64,000 nucleotides of DNA, taken from positions 124,001 to 188,000 of the forward strand of contig JAMAHW010000067.1 in assembly GCA_023627715.1 (NCBI GenBank), read 5' to 3'. Source of the stretch: Periconia sp. R9002. Its lineage: Eukaryota; Ascomycota; Dothideomycetes; Pleosporales; Periconiaceae. Shown in pieces: positions 35,337-47,508 of this stretch (position 1 is its first letter; every line of letters starts with the position of its first letter). Under the pieces are notes generated by a model. That model was not told the origin of the DNA. It saw only the letters and a program-made list of their open reading frames with translations, and ran no database searches. Both the position numbers and the translations under genes were made by a program.

Positions 35337-36648
35337 TGCGAAACGATCAACTAGTATAATAACATCAATCCGTCAACGAGAGGATAACAGTGGTGGGGGG
35401 AGAAGGTCGGTAGATTTTGAACGGCGGAAGTCAACAACTACTTACACACTCCTTGTTTTCACAATCTTCTCTTACGCGTTAAACGACTACACGACTCACG
35501 ATCTACTTTGGCATATCTAAATGGCTTATCATCGCGTGTCAGTGTGTTTGTCCGCGGTATCGACATAGTAAGAAGGTTCATAGCAACGTCTTGGCTATTT
35601 ACCTCGGTATAAATAATCAAATGTTTGTAGCTGCATATCAATATCATCTTAGGAGCTTTGTTTTACGCATTCTGATGAAAGACGAACTCCACTGCCTTGA
35701 ATGCAATAAAATTGAACATCATAGCAGTGAAAACATTTGTCAGAAATGTACAGTAGTACATATATACATACATCTTTGTACACATGTATACACCAGTCAC
35801 ATGAACAAACAACCCACACACCCCCCCCATACTCAATTCCCTCAAACTATCGTTAGAGTTTATACCAATTCCGTTCGTCAACTACACAACCAGCCCCCGA
35901 TAAAAATTCACAAAACAACCACTCTAACCACTCTAACCCTCCGCATACACGTACACAGCAATCCAATCCACTACCTACATACCCACCCCCACTCCCTCAC
36001 CTCAATCCATCAAAAAACCAACCATCCCAATCCACCCAGACTCGGAGAAAAGAAATCGCCTAACTAACCTCCCGCCGCATTCCTTCAACACTGACAAACC
36101 GCTTTGAAATACAAACTATGTACCAGTGCCATACGCTTACGTCACCCACCCAGCCAACCCAACCAACAACTAACCACCAAAAAACAAATTCCTCTTTCGT
36201 ATCGATCGAGCATGCATCTCGTTCTCGTGCGTTAATTAACTAACTTAACGCGTACCTATGATGAGACGATAAGAAAGGTGGGGCGAGCAGAGGATCTAGG
36301 TAGGGAAAGGGAGAAAGAGGGGAGCCGCGGAGGTCCGATTCACCGACCGACCGGACAAGGGTAGGTTGATGTCCAGCTGTGTACCTAGGATGAAGGATTC
36401 AGGAGCGGTGCTTTGCTTTTTCGTTTTTTTTTCTGTTGACAAGAAAAAAAGGTGTATAAAGCTGAATCTGCCTCAGCTGAATTTTTTTTTCTGGGTGTCG
36501 TGGTTTGGCAAGGGAAAGAAACAAAGAAGGGAATCCCTAGATGTTGAGAAGGATTACGCTACTACTAGTCCTACACTACTACTACGCGTCGATACTGATA
36601 CTAGTCTACACTTCAACGACAGCAACGACGACGATAACGACAACAATC
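35337..36648. other. intergenic, 1.3 kb
   Basis: It holds simple sequence (TACATA runs near 35757-35790, A/C-rich 35810-36060) and the upstream side of the amidohydrolase gene. An in-frame ATG at 36541 precedes the chosen start and would add 36 residues encoded by CTA/ACG repeats. No separate gene is seen. Confidence 0.5.
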
Positions 36649-37897
36649 ATGGCGACAACCAACATTTCCACGCGCATCCACGCCGCCGCGACGCGCGACG
36701 CCATTGACCTTTCCTCACTCCCGTTCCTGCAAGAAGCGCTCGACGATATATCGAGCCTCGCCACACGCAGGTCTGCCAGCGGTACATTCAAATGGGCCGA
36801 TACAACACGGATAGACACGCACACACACCCTGTGCCCTCGTGGTTCCGCGCACTCCAGCCTTTGGCGGCAGGTCGTGCGACACCGTCCTGGGAACCGGTC
36901 GCGCATTTGGAGTTTATGTCTAGCCACGCCATTGCACATTCCGTGCTTTCGGTGTCGACGCCGCAAGCTACGGCCTTCCAAGGCGATAAGACGAAAACGC
37001 TGGCGCTTGCGCGGTTGCTGAATGAGTTTTGTGCAGAGGTGAGACGCGTGTGGCCTGAGAGGTTTAATTGGTTGGCTGTTACGACGTTGCCGTATGTTGA
37101 AGAGGCGGTTACCGAGGTGCGGTATGCGATTGAGGAGCTGGGGGCGGTAGGCGTCGTGGTGTTGACGAACCATGAGGGGTTTTACCCTGGAGAAGAGAGG
37201 TTTGATGCGCTTTGGGGGTGGTTGCAGGATCGGGCGGTGAAGGGTGGTGAAGAGGGGAGGGAGATTGTGTTTGTGCATCCTACGGATCCGGTGTTGAAGT
37301 TGGAGGATGGGCGGCTGATTGATTCGAAACCTTGTGAGTTTTGTGTTGTTTGTTTTTCTGGCTGGTTTTGGGCTGACTGAGGAGTGCTGCAGCGCCGCTG
37401 CGATCCGGCCTTGGGGAGTTTTACTTCGATACCGCCCGCGCGATATCCAGCATTACGGCCAATCGAACCATCTTCAAGTTTCCCAACATCCACTGGCGTA
37501 TCTCGCACGGCGCAGGTGCTTTTCCCGACATCCAGGATCGCTTCCTGATGGGCTTCCCAGACGATGCTGAGGCAGCGAGAAAGGCGTACGCAGAGCGGTT
37601 TTGGTATGACAGTGCGGGGCCAGTGTATCCGCGACAAATCAAAGGCCTGTTAGCTCATGATATTCCAGTGTCGCAGATGGTGTTTGGTACGGTGAGTTTG
37701 ATTTATTGACCGGGTGTGAGTAGAACAGGTGCTGACTCGATACTCAGGACTACCCATATGGAATCGGGTTCTGGGATGTGAATGCGAATATAGGGGGTCT
37801 GGCTGACGCGGATTTTCTGTCGGTAGAGGAGAAGAATGCGGTGTTTTACGAGAATGCGAAGCGGCTTTGGAAAGGCAAGATACCTAGTCTCGAGTAA
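36649..37897 (+). CDS. Amidohydrolase 2 (ACMSD-like) family protein
   Basis: Exons 36649-37333, 37393-37691 and 37748-37897 (introns of 59 and 56 nt), 377 residues. The metal-binding start RIDTHTHPVP is at about residue 53; later blocks are VVVLTNHEGFY, EIVFVHPTDP, FKFPNIHWRISHGAGAFP and VFGTDYPYG, the order seen in amidohydrolase-2 proteins such as ACMSD-type decarboxylases. These enzymes decarboxylate or hydrolyse aromatic or related acids with a bound metal; the substrate here is unknown. The start at 36649 (context ATCATGG) was chosen over the in-frame ATG at 36541 because the added residues come from simple repeats. Its stop is 2 nt from the stop of the opposite-strand PfkB gene. Confidence 0.85.
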
Positions 37898-37899
37898 CC

Positions 37900-39059
37900 C
37901 TACTTCCAGGCTGCGACAGGTGTCCTCCTTTCCTTATTCACGAGATTAGAGAATCCATGTTGCAAAACTTTGCGTCCTGCGAGCTCGTTGGCCAAAATAA
38001 GCTTCTGTTCCAAACTCCAATCGTGTTCGTGATGGGTGAGAGCAAACAGCATTCCAGCGATAAAGGTGTCCCCGGCACCGATAGTATCTACAACCTGACT
38101 AAAAGAGCCATCGGCTGGTTTCCAAGCCGGAACTATCGCCCATTCATTACTGTTTTCGCGTTTTCTCACCGCTACGGCACCTTTTTCGCCCCATGTGCAG
38201 CACAAAATAGCCCTACACAAATCAGTCCCATGTCGCCAACCGCACAACCAAACTTACCCATGCATCATAGAACCAATCTGATTCTCAAGAAACAAGCGCG
38301 GATCTTCAAATCCTTGAGCCTGATATAATCTGATTAACTCCGGTGCTAAGTCATTACCATCTCGACTCACCTTAACCCAAATCCTGGAATAGAACACCAA
38401 ATCCGCCATCTCCGCCACCTTTGCCATGCCGACCCTTTCGGGCTTCTCGCACTCCACACTGATCCTGAACCCGCGCGTTACATCCATGGACTTTAAGAGC
38501 TGCACGCCCTGTAACGTGGTCTCAGGCACCCTGCCTTCGAAATGAAACCATCCATGCATCGGGGCGTTCAGTCCACCCGCTTCCAAAAACAGCCCCATCA
38601 CGCAGGAACCAAACTCTGAATGCTCCATTTCGCCCAAAGGGTTATGGCTGACAATTGTCCGACTCTGATTCTGCGCGTTTTGCAGGACATAGCTCGATGC
38701 TGCTTCACTCTGTTCTTCCCGGTACAAACATGCGTCGGTCCTCACGCCAGGGAGGGAGTCGCGAATAAATTTGGTTGCGGCGGAGTCTTTGTTGGGAAGA
38801 ACGGTGAGGAGATGGAGATGCGTAACTAGTGGTGAGGTGGGGAGAAGCTGCGAAAGGACTTCGAGGGTGTTTGCACAGTTACCGCCGCGGCGGCGTGCGT
38901 GGGACGTGGCGCGTAGCTTTTCGTCTTCGACTGGGAACTTTGGGATGCTTTGGATGTGGGTTAGTGCGCGTCACGGTACAAGGATCGAGGAGTTTAGAAC
39001 CTCAGGATCGTGTCGATATAGACGGCCCCTACGCAGACGATGTTGATCGCATGTGCCAT
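37900..39059 (-). CDS. PfkB family sugar kinase, ketohexokinase-like
   Basis: Exons 39059-39001, 38947-38258 and 38212-37900, 353 residues. The start reads MAHAINIVCVGAVYIDTIL, then across the first intron SIPKFPVEDEKLRA and RRRGGNCANTLEVL, which is the N-terminal PfkB pattern of ketohexokinase-like proteins. The second signature is DTIGAGDTFIAGML (catalytic Asp at about residue 297). Intron 1 has the weak donor GTTCTA but a good branch (CTAAC) and restores the conserved reading; intron 2 has 45 nt. The family phosphorylates fructose or similar sugars with ATP; the exact sugar is not shown. It is convergent with the amidohydrolase gene and the two mRNAs must overlap in their 3' ends. Confidence 0.87.
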
Positions 39060-39905
39060 TTCGAGTTTTCGCGGACTCAATCAAACAATTATGAGCTACA
39101 GAGTTAGCCAAAACAGTTGAATATGATGGGGTGTTCATCTGGAGAGTGTCGTATTGACATGAGCGTAGAAACATGACCCCGCGGATGCACGACACGATCT
39201 CGCGCGATCACGTGATCACAAAACCACTTACTCTTCCAAGGAAACCTTGGAGTGAACGGTAAAGACCGCTAAGGTTGTATTGCCAACCGCCAAAACAATA
39301 AACACAATTCTAGAACACCAGACGCAGGTATTATGTGTGCGTTGTTCGGAAAAACTTTCATTGGGATTTGGGAAAGAAATTTGCGATTCAGCGTTGCTCG
39401 TTTTCGTGCACTCCAGCAGCGTGCTGTGAAAGAAACCGATGATGTTGCTACATATTGTCGATCAAATTCGTTGTTATCCCAGAGTCGAGCATTGCGATGT
39501 GACTGTATCATTTTTTTAGGATATGAGAATTGTCAAACAATATCTGTTGTTCCCATCTGTGGGCGTAAAATTCGGATCCACGCGGCGGGTATCTGCGAGC
39601 ATCATTGATGGCTTTCTCGGCTCTCTCCAAACGAACTCTTGGTACACAATTGATTTTCCATTGCTGACGACGTGAATATAAACTTGGTAAGCCGGTTGGC
39701 AGTCTCCAATCAAGATGTTGCGAGTTTCTGTCGCGTGACGAGAGCGTGACATCATCAGGAACCAATGCCACGCACAAGTGGGGCTCAGCACCTTCACTAG
39801 GCTCCCACCTCAACGTCTATACATACCTCCTCATCCCCTCCGCTCTCCCCACAGCCCCAATCCTACACTTCAATTCACTCTTCGCAGATCAAATAAACTG
39901 TCATC
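39060..39905. other. intergenic, 0.85 kb
   Basis: It lies between the PfkB gene start and the next gene start, so it holds two promoters facing away from each other. The right end is C/T-rich with CTATACATACC at about 39820. No gene is seen. Confidence 0.5.
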
Positions 39906-40265
39906 ATGTTCCAGCTCGCCCTCGCTGCTCTCCTCCAGCTCTCGCTGGCCCTGTTCGCAGAGGCTGCGCCCATCACCACCCAGTCAGCCAACTGGCAGGG
40001 CCCTACCGGCGGTGGCATTCTTGGATTCATCGTTCTTGTGCTAGACATTATCGCATGGGGTATGTTCCTCGCAGCGTTTTTCGAAGAAACTACGTCAATC
40101 TAACAAATGGTAGTCGAAATCTTCAAATCCAACCGCTCGCCCGGAGCCAAGCTCCTCTGGGCTTTGGTCGTCTTCCTGTTCCCCGTCGTCGGCATGATCA
40201 TCTACTACCTCTTCTCCAACAGGGCTAGTCATAACAACAGCGACTACGAGGCCATCCCTTCCTAA
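39906..40265 (+). CDS. Small secretory/membrane protein with PLDc_N-like domain
   Basis: Exons 39906-40059 and 40114-40265 (intron of 54 nt, GTATGT to GGTAG), 101 residues. A signal peptide MFQLALAALLQLSLALFAEA is followed by ILGFIVLVLDIIAW and VEIFKSNRSPGAKLLWALVV..FPVVGMIIYYLFSNR. The second part fits the two-helix PLDc_N domain (phospholipase D-nuclease N-terminal), which occurs alone in many small membrane proteins and is not itself catalytic. The intron falls in the first helix. The role is unknown. A short polar tail (SHNNSDYEAIPS) ends the protein. Confidence 0.8.
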
Positions 40266-41265
40266 GCGGGCTGCGCGAATGGATTGCCAAGCGAGGAAGT
40301 TCCCCACCTGAGAAGTGGTCAAAATGGACACGAGCCGGTGTAATACGGAACCGTGGTGTCGTGATCCTAAGGCATAGTAAATGCGAATATGGGGAGATTG
40401 ATGGCCTGGCAGATACGATGGAAACGAGATAACGGCTGCCGTGCAGACGTTGCGATGGCTTCTCATCACACTATTTCAATGCATTATGATTTTCATGGAC
40501 TCTCGCATTCTCGCATTTTTCCAATTCCGCAATTTCAATTTCGCATCCTATCGCCTGTGCATAACGTTTACTTCATGACAAACATCTGATTCGGAGATCT
40601 ACGCTATGGGGACTCATTGTCTAGACGCTCAGCCCCAGCCATGGGCGTGTCCGTGCATGCCTCAGCACAGCCGAGCTGAGTCGTTTCAAGCTTTTCGACC
40701 CCAGCAACCCAGTGCTTCTTCTGGAACTCCACTCCATGAAGTCCGCGCACGCTAGCCAGTGAGATTGCGATCCTTTGGCCACGCTGTTTTACTGATGATG
40801 CGCTTATATGATTTCACGTCCATTTGGGAACGGACACCATGTGCCAGACACGCCCTGTGAACTTCAAGGACAGACATGCTGAAACCCCAAATATGGAGTC
40901 GCACAGCGCTGCCCTGAACACACTTAGGCGCCAATGAAGCGTCGGCCATTCACCGCTTAGCACTGTAAGGGGGCGTTGATAACTGTCGTATTTCTCTAAT
41001 GATTTCCTGTTTGCTGTACTACACGAGGTTGTGGCCCCCAATAATCAATCAGATACCCCGGCCCCGGCCCTACCTGTCGTGCCAGTACTCTGTGCCGCCT
41101 GCGCCAGCAACTTGACAGCTGAGATTAACCGATTCCAAAACGAGAACCCCCAGATTGTATATTTAATCTCCTAGCCTCTCACCACAAATCTTGAATTCAC
41201 CATCCACTCAACTTTTACTCACCACCGGTTACACACTCCTCCAAACTCCACTCCAGACCGCAATC
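40266..41265. other. intergenic, 1 kb
   Basis: It contains the promoter of the next small gene, with TATATTTAA at about 41158 roughly 105 bases before its ATG. No other coding feature is seen. Confidence 0.5.
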
Positions 41266-41565
41266 ATGCCTGCTCTCTCGCAACCCGCATTGCTTCGTCG
41301 CGTCGCCGAGGACCCATAGTACGTGGTTCCTGACCCTCTTCTATTCTCCTTTAGCTAACCACCCCGCAGTGCCATCGCCTACGAAGCCATGGCCCTCGTC
41401 GCCCGCAAAACCAAGGCTAAGACGGGCGGCAAGAAAAAGAAGGGAATCAGCGGCGGAGCCATCGCCGGTATCATCATCGCCGTCATCGTCATTATCATCA
41501 TTGTCCTCCTCGTCCTCTGGTTCAAGAAAAGGCAGAACAAGAAGAAGATCAGCGGCGGCCACTAA
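41266..41565 (+). CDS. Small one-pass membrane protein, function unknown
   Basis: Exons 41266-41318 and 41370-41565 (intron of 51 nt, GTACGT to CCGCAG, branch CTAAC), 82 residues. After a short N-terminus (MPALSQPALLRRVAEDP) a Lys-rich stretch (KTKAKTGGKKKKG) precedes a strong transmembrane helix (AGIIIAVIVIIIIVLLVLWF) and a basic tail (KKRQNKKKISGGH). The splice joins in phase and the leader has a TATA-like element. I do not recognise a family. The basic residues on both sides leave the orientation in the membrane open. Confidence 0.65.
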
Positions 41566-44500
41566 ATCAATCGTATGATTTGATGCCTTTCGACAACCGC
41601 AGGTCCTTCCACCGCGATTTTTACGGGAGCAAACATGAGGCGCACACTGTTTTGAGGCTTTTTGTCACGCGTACTTTGGAATAGGATATACCCCTCCCGA
41701 CCTTTGTTCTTGTTCTGGGGTTTACTTCTCTTCTATGGGAATCACCAATGTCTTTATATTACCGGGGTTTTTCGAGCGCGTGTTTGGGATGGGAATCAAC
41801 TTTTCTGTGGAATTATGACTTAGAAATTAATGGAATTTTGGGCAAACCCTAGAGAGAATCTGTCACATTTGTTGTTGGTGTTGCATTCCCCACGCTTTGT
41901 GCTACCATCAATCCCCTGGGTGACATGCTCCCATACGCGAGACTGCATATTCACTTCTCCAAATGTCAGAGATACCGTTTCAGTGTTATCCTCCCCCCTC
42001 CCTCTCCTTTGCCCATTCACATTCGCTTAATTCCTAAAATAAAAATAAAAAAAAACCCCCCCTTTCCCCCCCCCCCCCCCGGCCCGCTAAATCACAATCA
42101 CCATTCACCGTTCACCGCCCACACGCACCCGTCGCGCGAGAAATCAGGCATCACCCACCCAAACCCAGCCAAAATCCTCACAATCACAAAAATAAATATT
42201 GTGCCTTAGGAAACCTACCTACCTAGACACCCACCCTCGTTCCCATTCCCAATCCCAATCCTGTTCACCGGATTTCTTATACATATAGTCTGACTATTCC
42301 GTATCCCGTTAGAACAACCGAACCGCCTACCTCCCTAGCCGGAGTTAGATCAGATATACGAACGACGAATGCACAGCTGAGTTTTGGTCGCGTGCGGGGG
42401 TTTCTTTTTTTAAAAGGTGGGGAGGGGGGTAGGGCGAATGAGGAAAAAAGGGGAGAGGGAAAATGTGGTGTGGGGTTATAAATAGTAGCTAGTTGGGGTT
42501 TTGGGGATGGAGTACTGTGGGTTGGGTTTGGAGGTGTTCGCATGGAGGTAGGTGGTGGGGTGAGAGATTGTCTACCTAGTCAATGTTGTGTGTTGTTTAC
42601 GATAGATGGGTACCTAGGTATTGATGTTGATGATGAGTTGTGCAGGGGTATAGAAAGGGAAGTAGGTAGGTAGGTAATGTAGGTCGGTGATTATTAATTG
42701 CACGTGGTTAACTAGGTTGCATAACTCAAATGTCTACACCTTCATACTAGGATTTCAGCTTGGGCTGAGTTTTTAGAACAGCTAGTGCACGTCTGCGATG
42801 GTTTGAACGTGCGGAGTAATGGACGGCGTAGTTAGTTGACTAACCTCTCGTGAACAGGCCGTTATAACTGCGGTGCGATGCGATGCGATGCGATACGATG
42901 CGACGGTGCAATCCTATGCGATGCTATTCATTTTTAGGGAAGTTGATAAATAATAAAGTCAGGAGATGGCGTTTTCAGGATCATTTTCAGGCGGCCTATA
43001 GATGGTAGGTACGCATGATGTAGTTATATTAAGTAAGGGTGCGGCGTAGTTTGATGGTTTCTTAGAGAGGTGATATATTTGAGTTTTTTGATGCGTGCTT
43101 AGTAGGGTGTGTGGGTTGTAAGACGCACGGAATATGTAGAGGCGTGGTTTGAGGGTGAGGGAGGTCATGTATGCTTTGCTTAAAATCGCGTTGTCCAGGT
43201 GCTTTAGGCCACTTATCTAGGCCTCCATTGAGGAATCGTACCCCCGTAGAACTGGCATGAGGACTAAGGATAGGTAGATATGATGTTTCTTATCGCTGAC
43301 CATTTTCAAACTCTCTATGGTGTGCATTCTTTTTTCAATATCATCGCCTTATTTTATCAATCTTCTGATTTTGTTGATGTTTGTAGGCAAGGAAGAACCT
43401 TGGATAAATCAGGAATTTACTACTTTCCTTTATCCGCATACAATAACAACGTCAGCTGGTATGTAAGATCTCATGTGGGGATGGACGTGCGAGCGGCGAA
43501 GTTCGTTGATGAGTAAGATCGAAGTAGCTGCGTTATGTAGGGAGTACCTAGTAAGACGGAGGGATATTTTGCCTACCTGGGTAAGTTGATGGCGCCACTA
43601 CGTGAAGGGGAAATGATGACATAAGGCCTGGCGAAATTGTTCGTTTTCATTGTTGGAGGATTATTGTGCGGCGTGGTTTATTATTTCGTTGGGGATGAGG
43701 TCTATCAGAAATGGGGTAAGGATCGTAGAGTCTGCCTTGTAGGTTGCGTGATTGATTTTGAGGGGGGTTTTTGCTTAGTTAGGGATAGGAGTGTCCTGGG
43801 TTACAACATGTGTCTCGAGGATTGGGGTCTCGTATGGCCTCCTTTCTATTCAATTCCGCTCTTCTCACTGGTGGTACACTGGCTAGGGAATACGGCTTCA
43901 GCCTAAAAGCAGGCTGCAATGGTCGATAATCCTTCTTCTTCGCAGTGGCGTTAGTCGATGCTATCACAATGGGTTACTGTAACATATTATCAGTCAAACC
44001 GGCTTGAATACATGCTATATCACGTTGTAAATCTTTTGACCGCTGCTTTGCTAGTGTAAAGATAGCCGTACGTACCCAAGGGGATAAGGAGTGCAACCTT
44101 ACAGTTATAACAACTTAATATCAAGCGGCCGACGTTCTTGAATTTCGTGCGTGTCCTCAAGCCACCTTCAGTCAAAAGCTCTTTTGGTACAGCAATCTGT
44201 CGACAGCAACCGATAGGCCAGAGAGAGTCCCATAAGAGATAACATTCCGCACTCACAGCCTGGTTGCGCTAGAGATGAAATTTCCAATCAGTGATGGTGA
44301 GCGCTGTGCTTCTGAATGCCCTGTACCTCGTACGATTTCCCTGAGGATGAACAGAGTTGGTTGAAGGCCGTGGTTGAGCACTTCAAATGTTGGCATCTCT
44401 AGTTCTTGAAAACTGGCCGCCTGCGGTGTCCGAGCGCACAGCGTGCCATGCTCGACTGACAGTGACTGCGCTGGTCATTCATGAACCTGATCATGCTTTA

Positions 44501-45110
44501 GGAAAACGTAGGTACTTCCACGCGCACATTCAGAGCTTTGGCAAACATGATCAGCTGTAGCGTCCGAGAATGGCCGCAACGCTGGGTCTTGCCAGCTCCA
44601 TACCAAAAAGCCTGTGCCCTCGTGAAGGATTCACATCTAGGCATTGAAGATATGCCAACCAATCAAAGTCACACATTTCGATGCAACTGGAATTCGAAAT
44701 TGACAATTCTAACCAATTGTACTTCCCAGAAGCGACCGAACATCTTATGATGTTGTCACTTAAACCTACATAAACGCAGTACCGCAAACCCGCGCTCCTG
44801 TAACGAAATCAGTATAGAAGATCGGACTAATACGTTCACCCCAGGCCAAATGTCATCTCGAAGCTTTCCGATGTTTGAAAACTCGTGAGTTGGCAAACAT
44901 CCGAGTCTCCCGCGATACCAGCCCGTGTTAGTGCGTAGGATCTAGCTCGCCACTCCTCCAGGGTTCTGCCCGTGTTCCTGTCTTGCTTCTAGCTCACGCC
45001 GTTGAGTAGAATCCAGCTCCGGTTTCCCATCATTGCCCATGCCCAATTGGCCCGCACACTCGAGGGAAAGACTCTACATTTGACTTTGCTTTGCTTTCCG
45101 ATACAATGGG
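41566..45110. other. long stretch without a recognisable gene
   Basis: These 3.5 kb contain homopolymer runs (A and C near 42040-42080), purine-rich simple sequence (42410-42700), a pentanucleotide microsatellite at 42875, and only short frames without motifs on either strand. I found no transposase, tRNA or spliced gene. Confidence 0.5.
42875..42904 (+). repeat. pentanucleotide microsatellite GCGAT
   Basis: Four GCGAT units are followed by ACGAT and GCGAC. Confidence 0.85.
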
Positions 45111-45490
45111 CTATTGTGCCCTCTTACTCTTGTACTTCCGCCACCGGATAATTCTAACCACAGCGGCAATGGCCAAAATGGAACCACGAACAGGTCCTGT
45201 AATCCACAGCTTACTATCACTTCCATTCTTCCTGTGACCCTGATTCGGCGTCATGATTGGGGCGTGGCCGTGGTGTTTGGGGATCATTTTCGTGTGGCGA
45301 AGGTGAATCCTTTTTGACCTGTTACGGGAGTTTCCACGCCGGTTTAAGGTAATAGTTCTCATATAAGTTGACCAAGCCGCCATCAAACACTGCAGCGACA
45401 CAATGGGAATACGACTTGTGCCGGTGTCTTTCATATCATTTTTGGGATAGCAATAAAATGTGAAGCCGAGTCCATCGTGCACTGTCACTT
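45111..45490 (-). pseudogene. probable remnant of a one-pass membrane protein gene
   Basis: The minus strand is open from just inside a TGA to a stop at 45111. It begins CDEENFLEKCTNKGKVTVHD and GFTFYCYPKN, a Cys-containing extracellular-type segment, and ends KLWITGPVRGSILAIAAVV followed by RIIRWRKYKSKRAQ, a membrane helix with a basic stop. The middle is His/Arg-rich and looks unlike coding sequence. No start codon or upstream exon was found; the DNA just upstream (45570-45620) belongs to a dispersed repeat. A relic or a misread intron-containing gene are both possible. Confidence 0.3.
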
Positions 45491-46335
45491 TCCCCTTGTT
45501 CGTACACTTCTCAAGAAAGTTTTCTTCATCGCAATTGATAGGTGTAACCAGTCACGATGTAAACACTGGTCTGGATCTCAGGTAACGTCCTTGGCTAGGG
45601 ACGTGCACACAGGTAATTATTGGTCACACGAAGAGATATGTACACTATCATGAAACTGGCGAAATACAACGTGACGCTCTTAAAAATGCGAGCACCGGAG
45701 CTTCGTGAATGCAGGAGGTGTGATGTGCTGGGGCGCAGCTGTATTTCTTGTGCGACTTGAAAATCACAGTAGCCAACGGGTCGGCCCGCAAAAGAGCCAT
45801 TTTATCCTTCGCCGTCGTTGCGGTACGTCTGCTTCGCCCTCTTACTGCGCCATGTTCAAAGCAAGGAAGCATAGGCATTCCTACGACAAGCTGATAGGTA
45901 GCACTGAGATCAGATGTATCACATTGATAATTGGCCGATCTACAGACATGTATGAAACAACATATAAATATTCAAAGGAAGGCAGTAAATAGTTGGCGGG
46001 AAATAAAAAGGTAAGCAAGTGAGTGTTTAATGAGATAGGGAGCGATTGTTGAATGACTGACTGGAAGGAAACAAGGAAACAAGGAAGGAAAGAAACCACC
46101 CCAAGCGAATAGCCCCCTTAAGCTGATATCCCCTACAACAGTGACTTCAGCTATAACGTACCTATATCTCGGGTACAAAGTTAGTTAAATGTAACTAGGG
46201 TGGTTACAGTAAATCATCAGTGTTTCAATAAACCACACTACGTGGTGTCTCGATAACAAACGACTCTGCACCTAGAAATTAACTCACATGATCTGACTGC
46301 AGTGCACGTTTCTTCGACCATTGCAATGACCTCAT
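45491..46335. other. intergenic
   Basis: Apart from the repeat copy near 45600, it holds GAAGGAAAC-type purine repeats (46065-46095). No gene is seen. Confidence 0.45.
45572..45621 (+). repeat. dispersed repeat copy B (diverged)
   Basis: CAGGTAACGTCCTTGGCTAG and following bases resemble 32531-32579 (roughly three quarters of positions alike by eye). Confidence 0.45.
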
Positions 46336-46690
46336 TCAAAACTGGGACACCGGCGTAGTGGTACGACTGTTTAGTTCCTCTGGGAAAACGTCAGTGCTGA
46401 ATTCTTCCTGTACGGCGAGACTTACGTTTCACAAACGTATATCTGACGTTATCGCGCTCCGCTGTATGGCCGGGACCGTTCAAGGCAAGGTTTTTAAGCT
46501 CTCTTTTGAGGCCGGGCATTCCCAAGTTGACTGTCTTTTCACCGACTCTTGAATATGCCCAAAGGGCCATAGTCGGAATCTGAAGGATCTTTTGTGGATC
46601 CGTGTAGACGATGGTATTTCTGTCGTTTCCCTGGTACTCAGCGGAGTCTAATATGGCAACAACATCTTGGCACTGTTCGATGTCCGACAT
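46336..46690 (-). CDS. Hypothetical small protein
   Basis: Exon 1 46690-46426 and exon 2 46379-46336 (intron of 46 nt, GTAAGT, branch CTGAC, CCCAG), 102 residues. It starts MSDIEQCQDVVAILDSAEYQ and shows no domain I know; it is hydrophilic and without a signal peptide. Support comes from the good intron, from a TATAAAT element about 160 bases upstream, and from a coding-like first exon of 265 bases. Against it stand the short length and its place in a repeat-rich region. A third exon cannot be excluded. Confidence 0.4.
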
Positions 46691-46736
46691 GTTGACAGGT
46701 TGTATAGACGAAGCAGGAGAATCTTGTGCTGAAAGG

Positions 46737-46805
46737 GAAGCTGGAAAATGCGAAAGGGAGATGCTGGAAAACGCGAAAGAGAGGTGTTGGAGAATGCGAA
46801 AGAAA
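46737..46805 (+). repeat. 23-bp tandem repeat, three units
   Basis: Units at 46737, 46760 and 46783 share the core GCTGGAAAATGCGAAAG with few changes. They lie between the TATA-like element and the ATG of the small minus-strand gene, so they would be in its leader. Confidence 0.75.
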
Positions 46806-47508
46806 GAATGCTAGAGTTTCTCGAACAGTCTCGCGACAACCGGCTGGATTTATAGTCACGGAGCCACCGTGTCTGTGATTACATCAAGTGCCACCATACT
46901 TTGTGACGATCAATTTACTTGTTATTAAGCGCCGAAGTATTTCTGAAGATGAGCTACGCCGCAATCCTCCTAAGGGAGCTTCAAATGCAGCCCTATCAAG
47001 CGTCGGTTTACATGATTTCACGAAACTGTATCAATGAAGGGTGTGTGTATGTGCCGCCCCCTTGTCTCAATCAGCGTTCCTCCATATACTTACGTGGGGT
47101 CTGTTATGATGGTCTCTTAGGTGACAGAATTAGCTGGACGTAGATGAACTCGCCACTATAGTAAGACCGGAGATACCTTGCAGGGGAATAGAATAATGAT
47201 TGTTTGGCTAATAAACATTTAGAGATACTAAACCCCTTGTCGCTACAGTGCCTCATCTACCAACAGCTAGGACCAAACCAACTCAGCGCTTCCAGTTTAA
47301 AACCGAAATATGCGCAATAGGGGTACCCATAAGGGGGTAAAAACTGGGTATAGTCTCTGATTCTATTTTGGTCTCTTTGTGGCATTGATTGGTTATGGGT
47401 GCCCCTACTGCACGGTGCACACAGCTTAGGGCTGTAGACTGTAAGCCCAGTTTATTTTGTCGACTTGGAGAACGGGTGAAATCCGTGCTGGGCTCGTAGT
47501 CGGATTGG
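46806..47508. other. intergenic
   Basis: A small inverted repeat is seen: TAGGGGTACCCATAA (47319-47333) and its imperfect complement TTATGGGTGCCCCTA (47393-47407). No gene is seen. Confidence 0.45.
46848..46854 (-). promoter_or_regulatory. TATA-like box
   Basis: The minus strand reads TATAAAT about 160 bases before the ATG at 46690. Confidence 0.35.

Noticed and set aside
42277..42543. Minus-strand frame of 88 codons
   Set aside because: Pro/Ser/Thr low complexity from G-rich simple sequence.
47319..47407. Small inverted repeat as an rho-independent type terminator
   Set aside because: The loop is about 59 bases and the genome is fungal, so this terminator type does not apply; it is noted only as a repeat.
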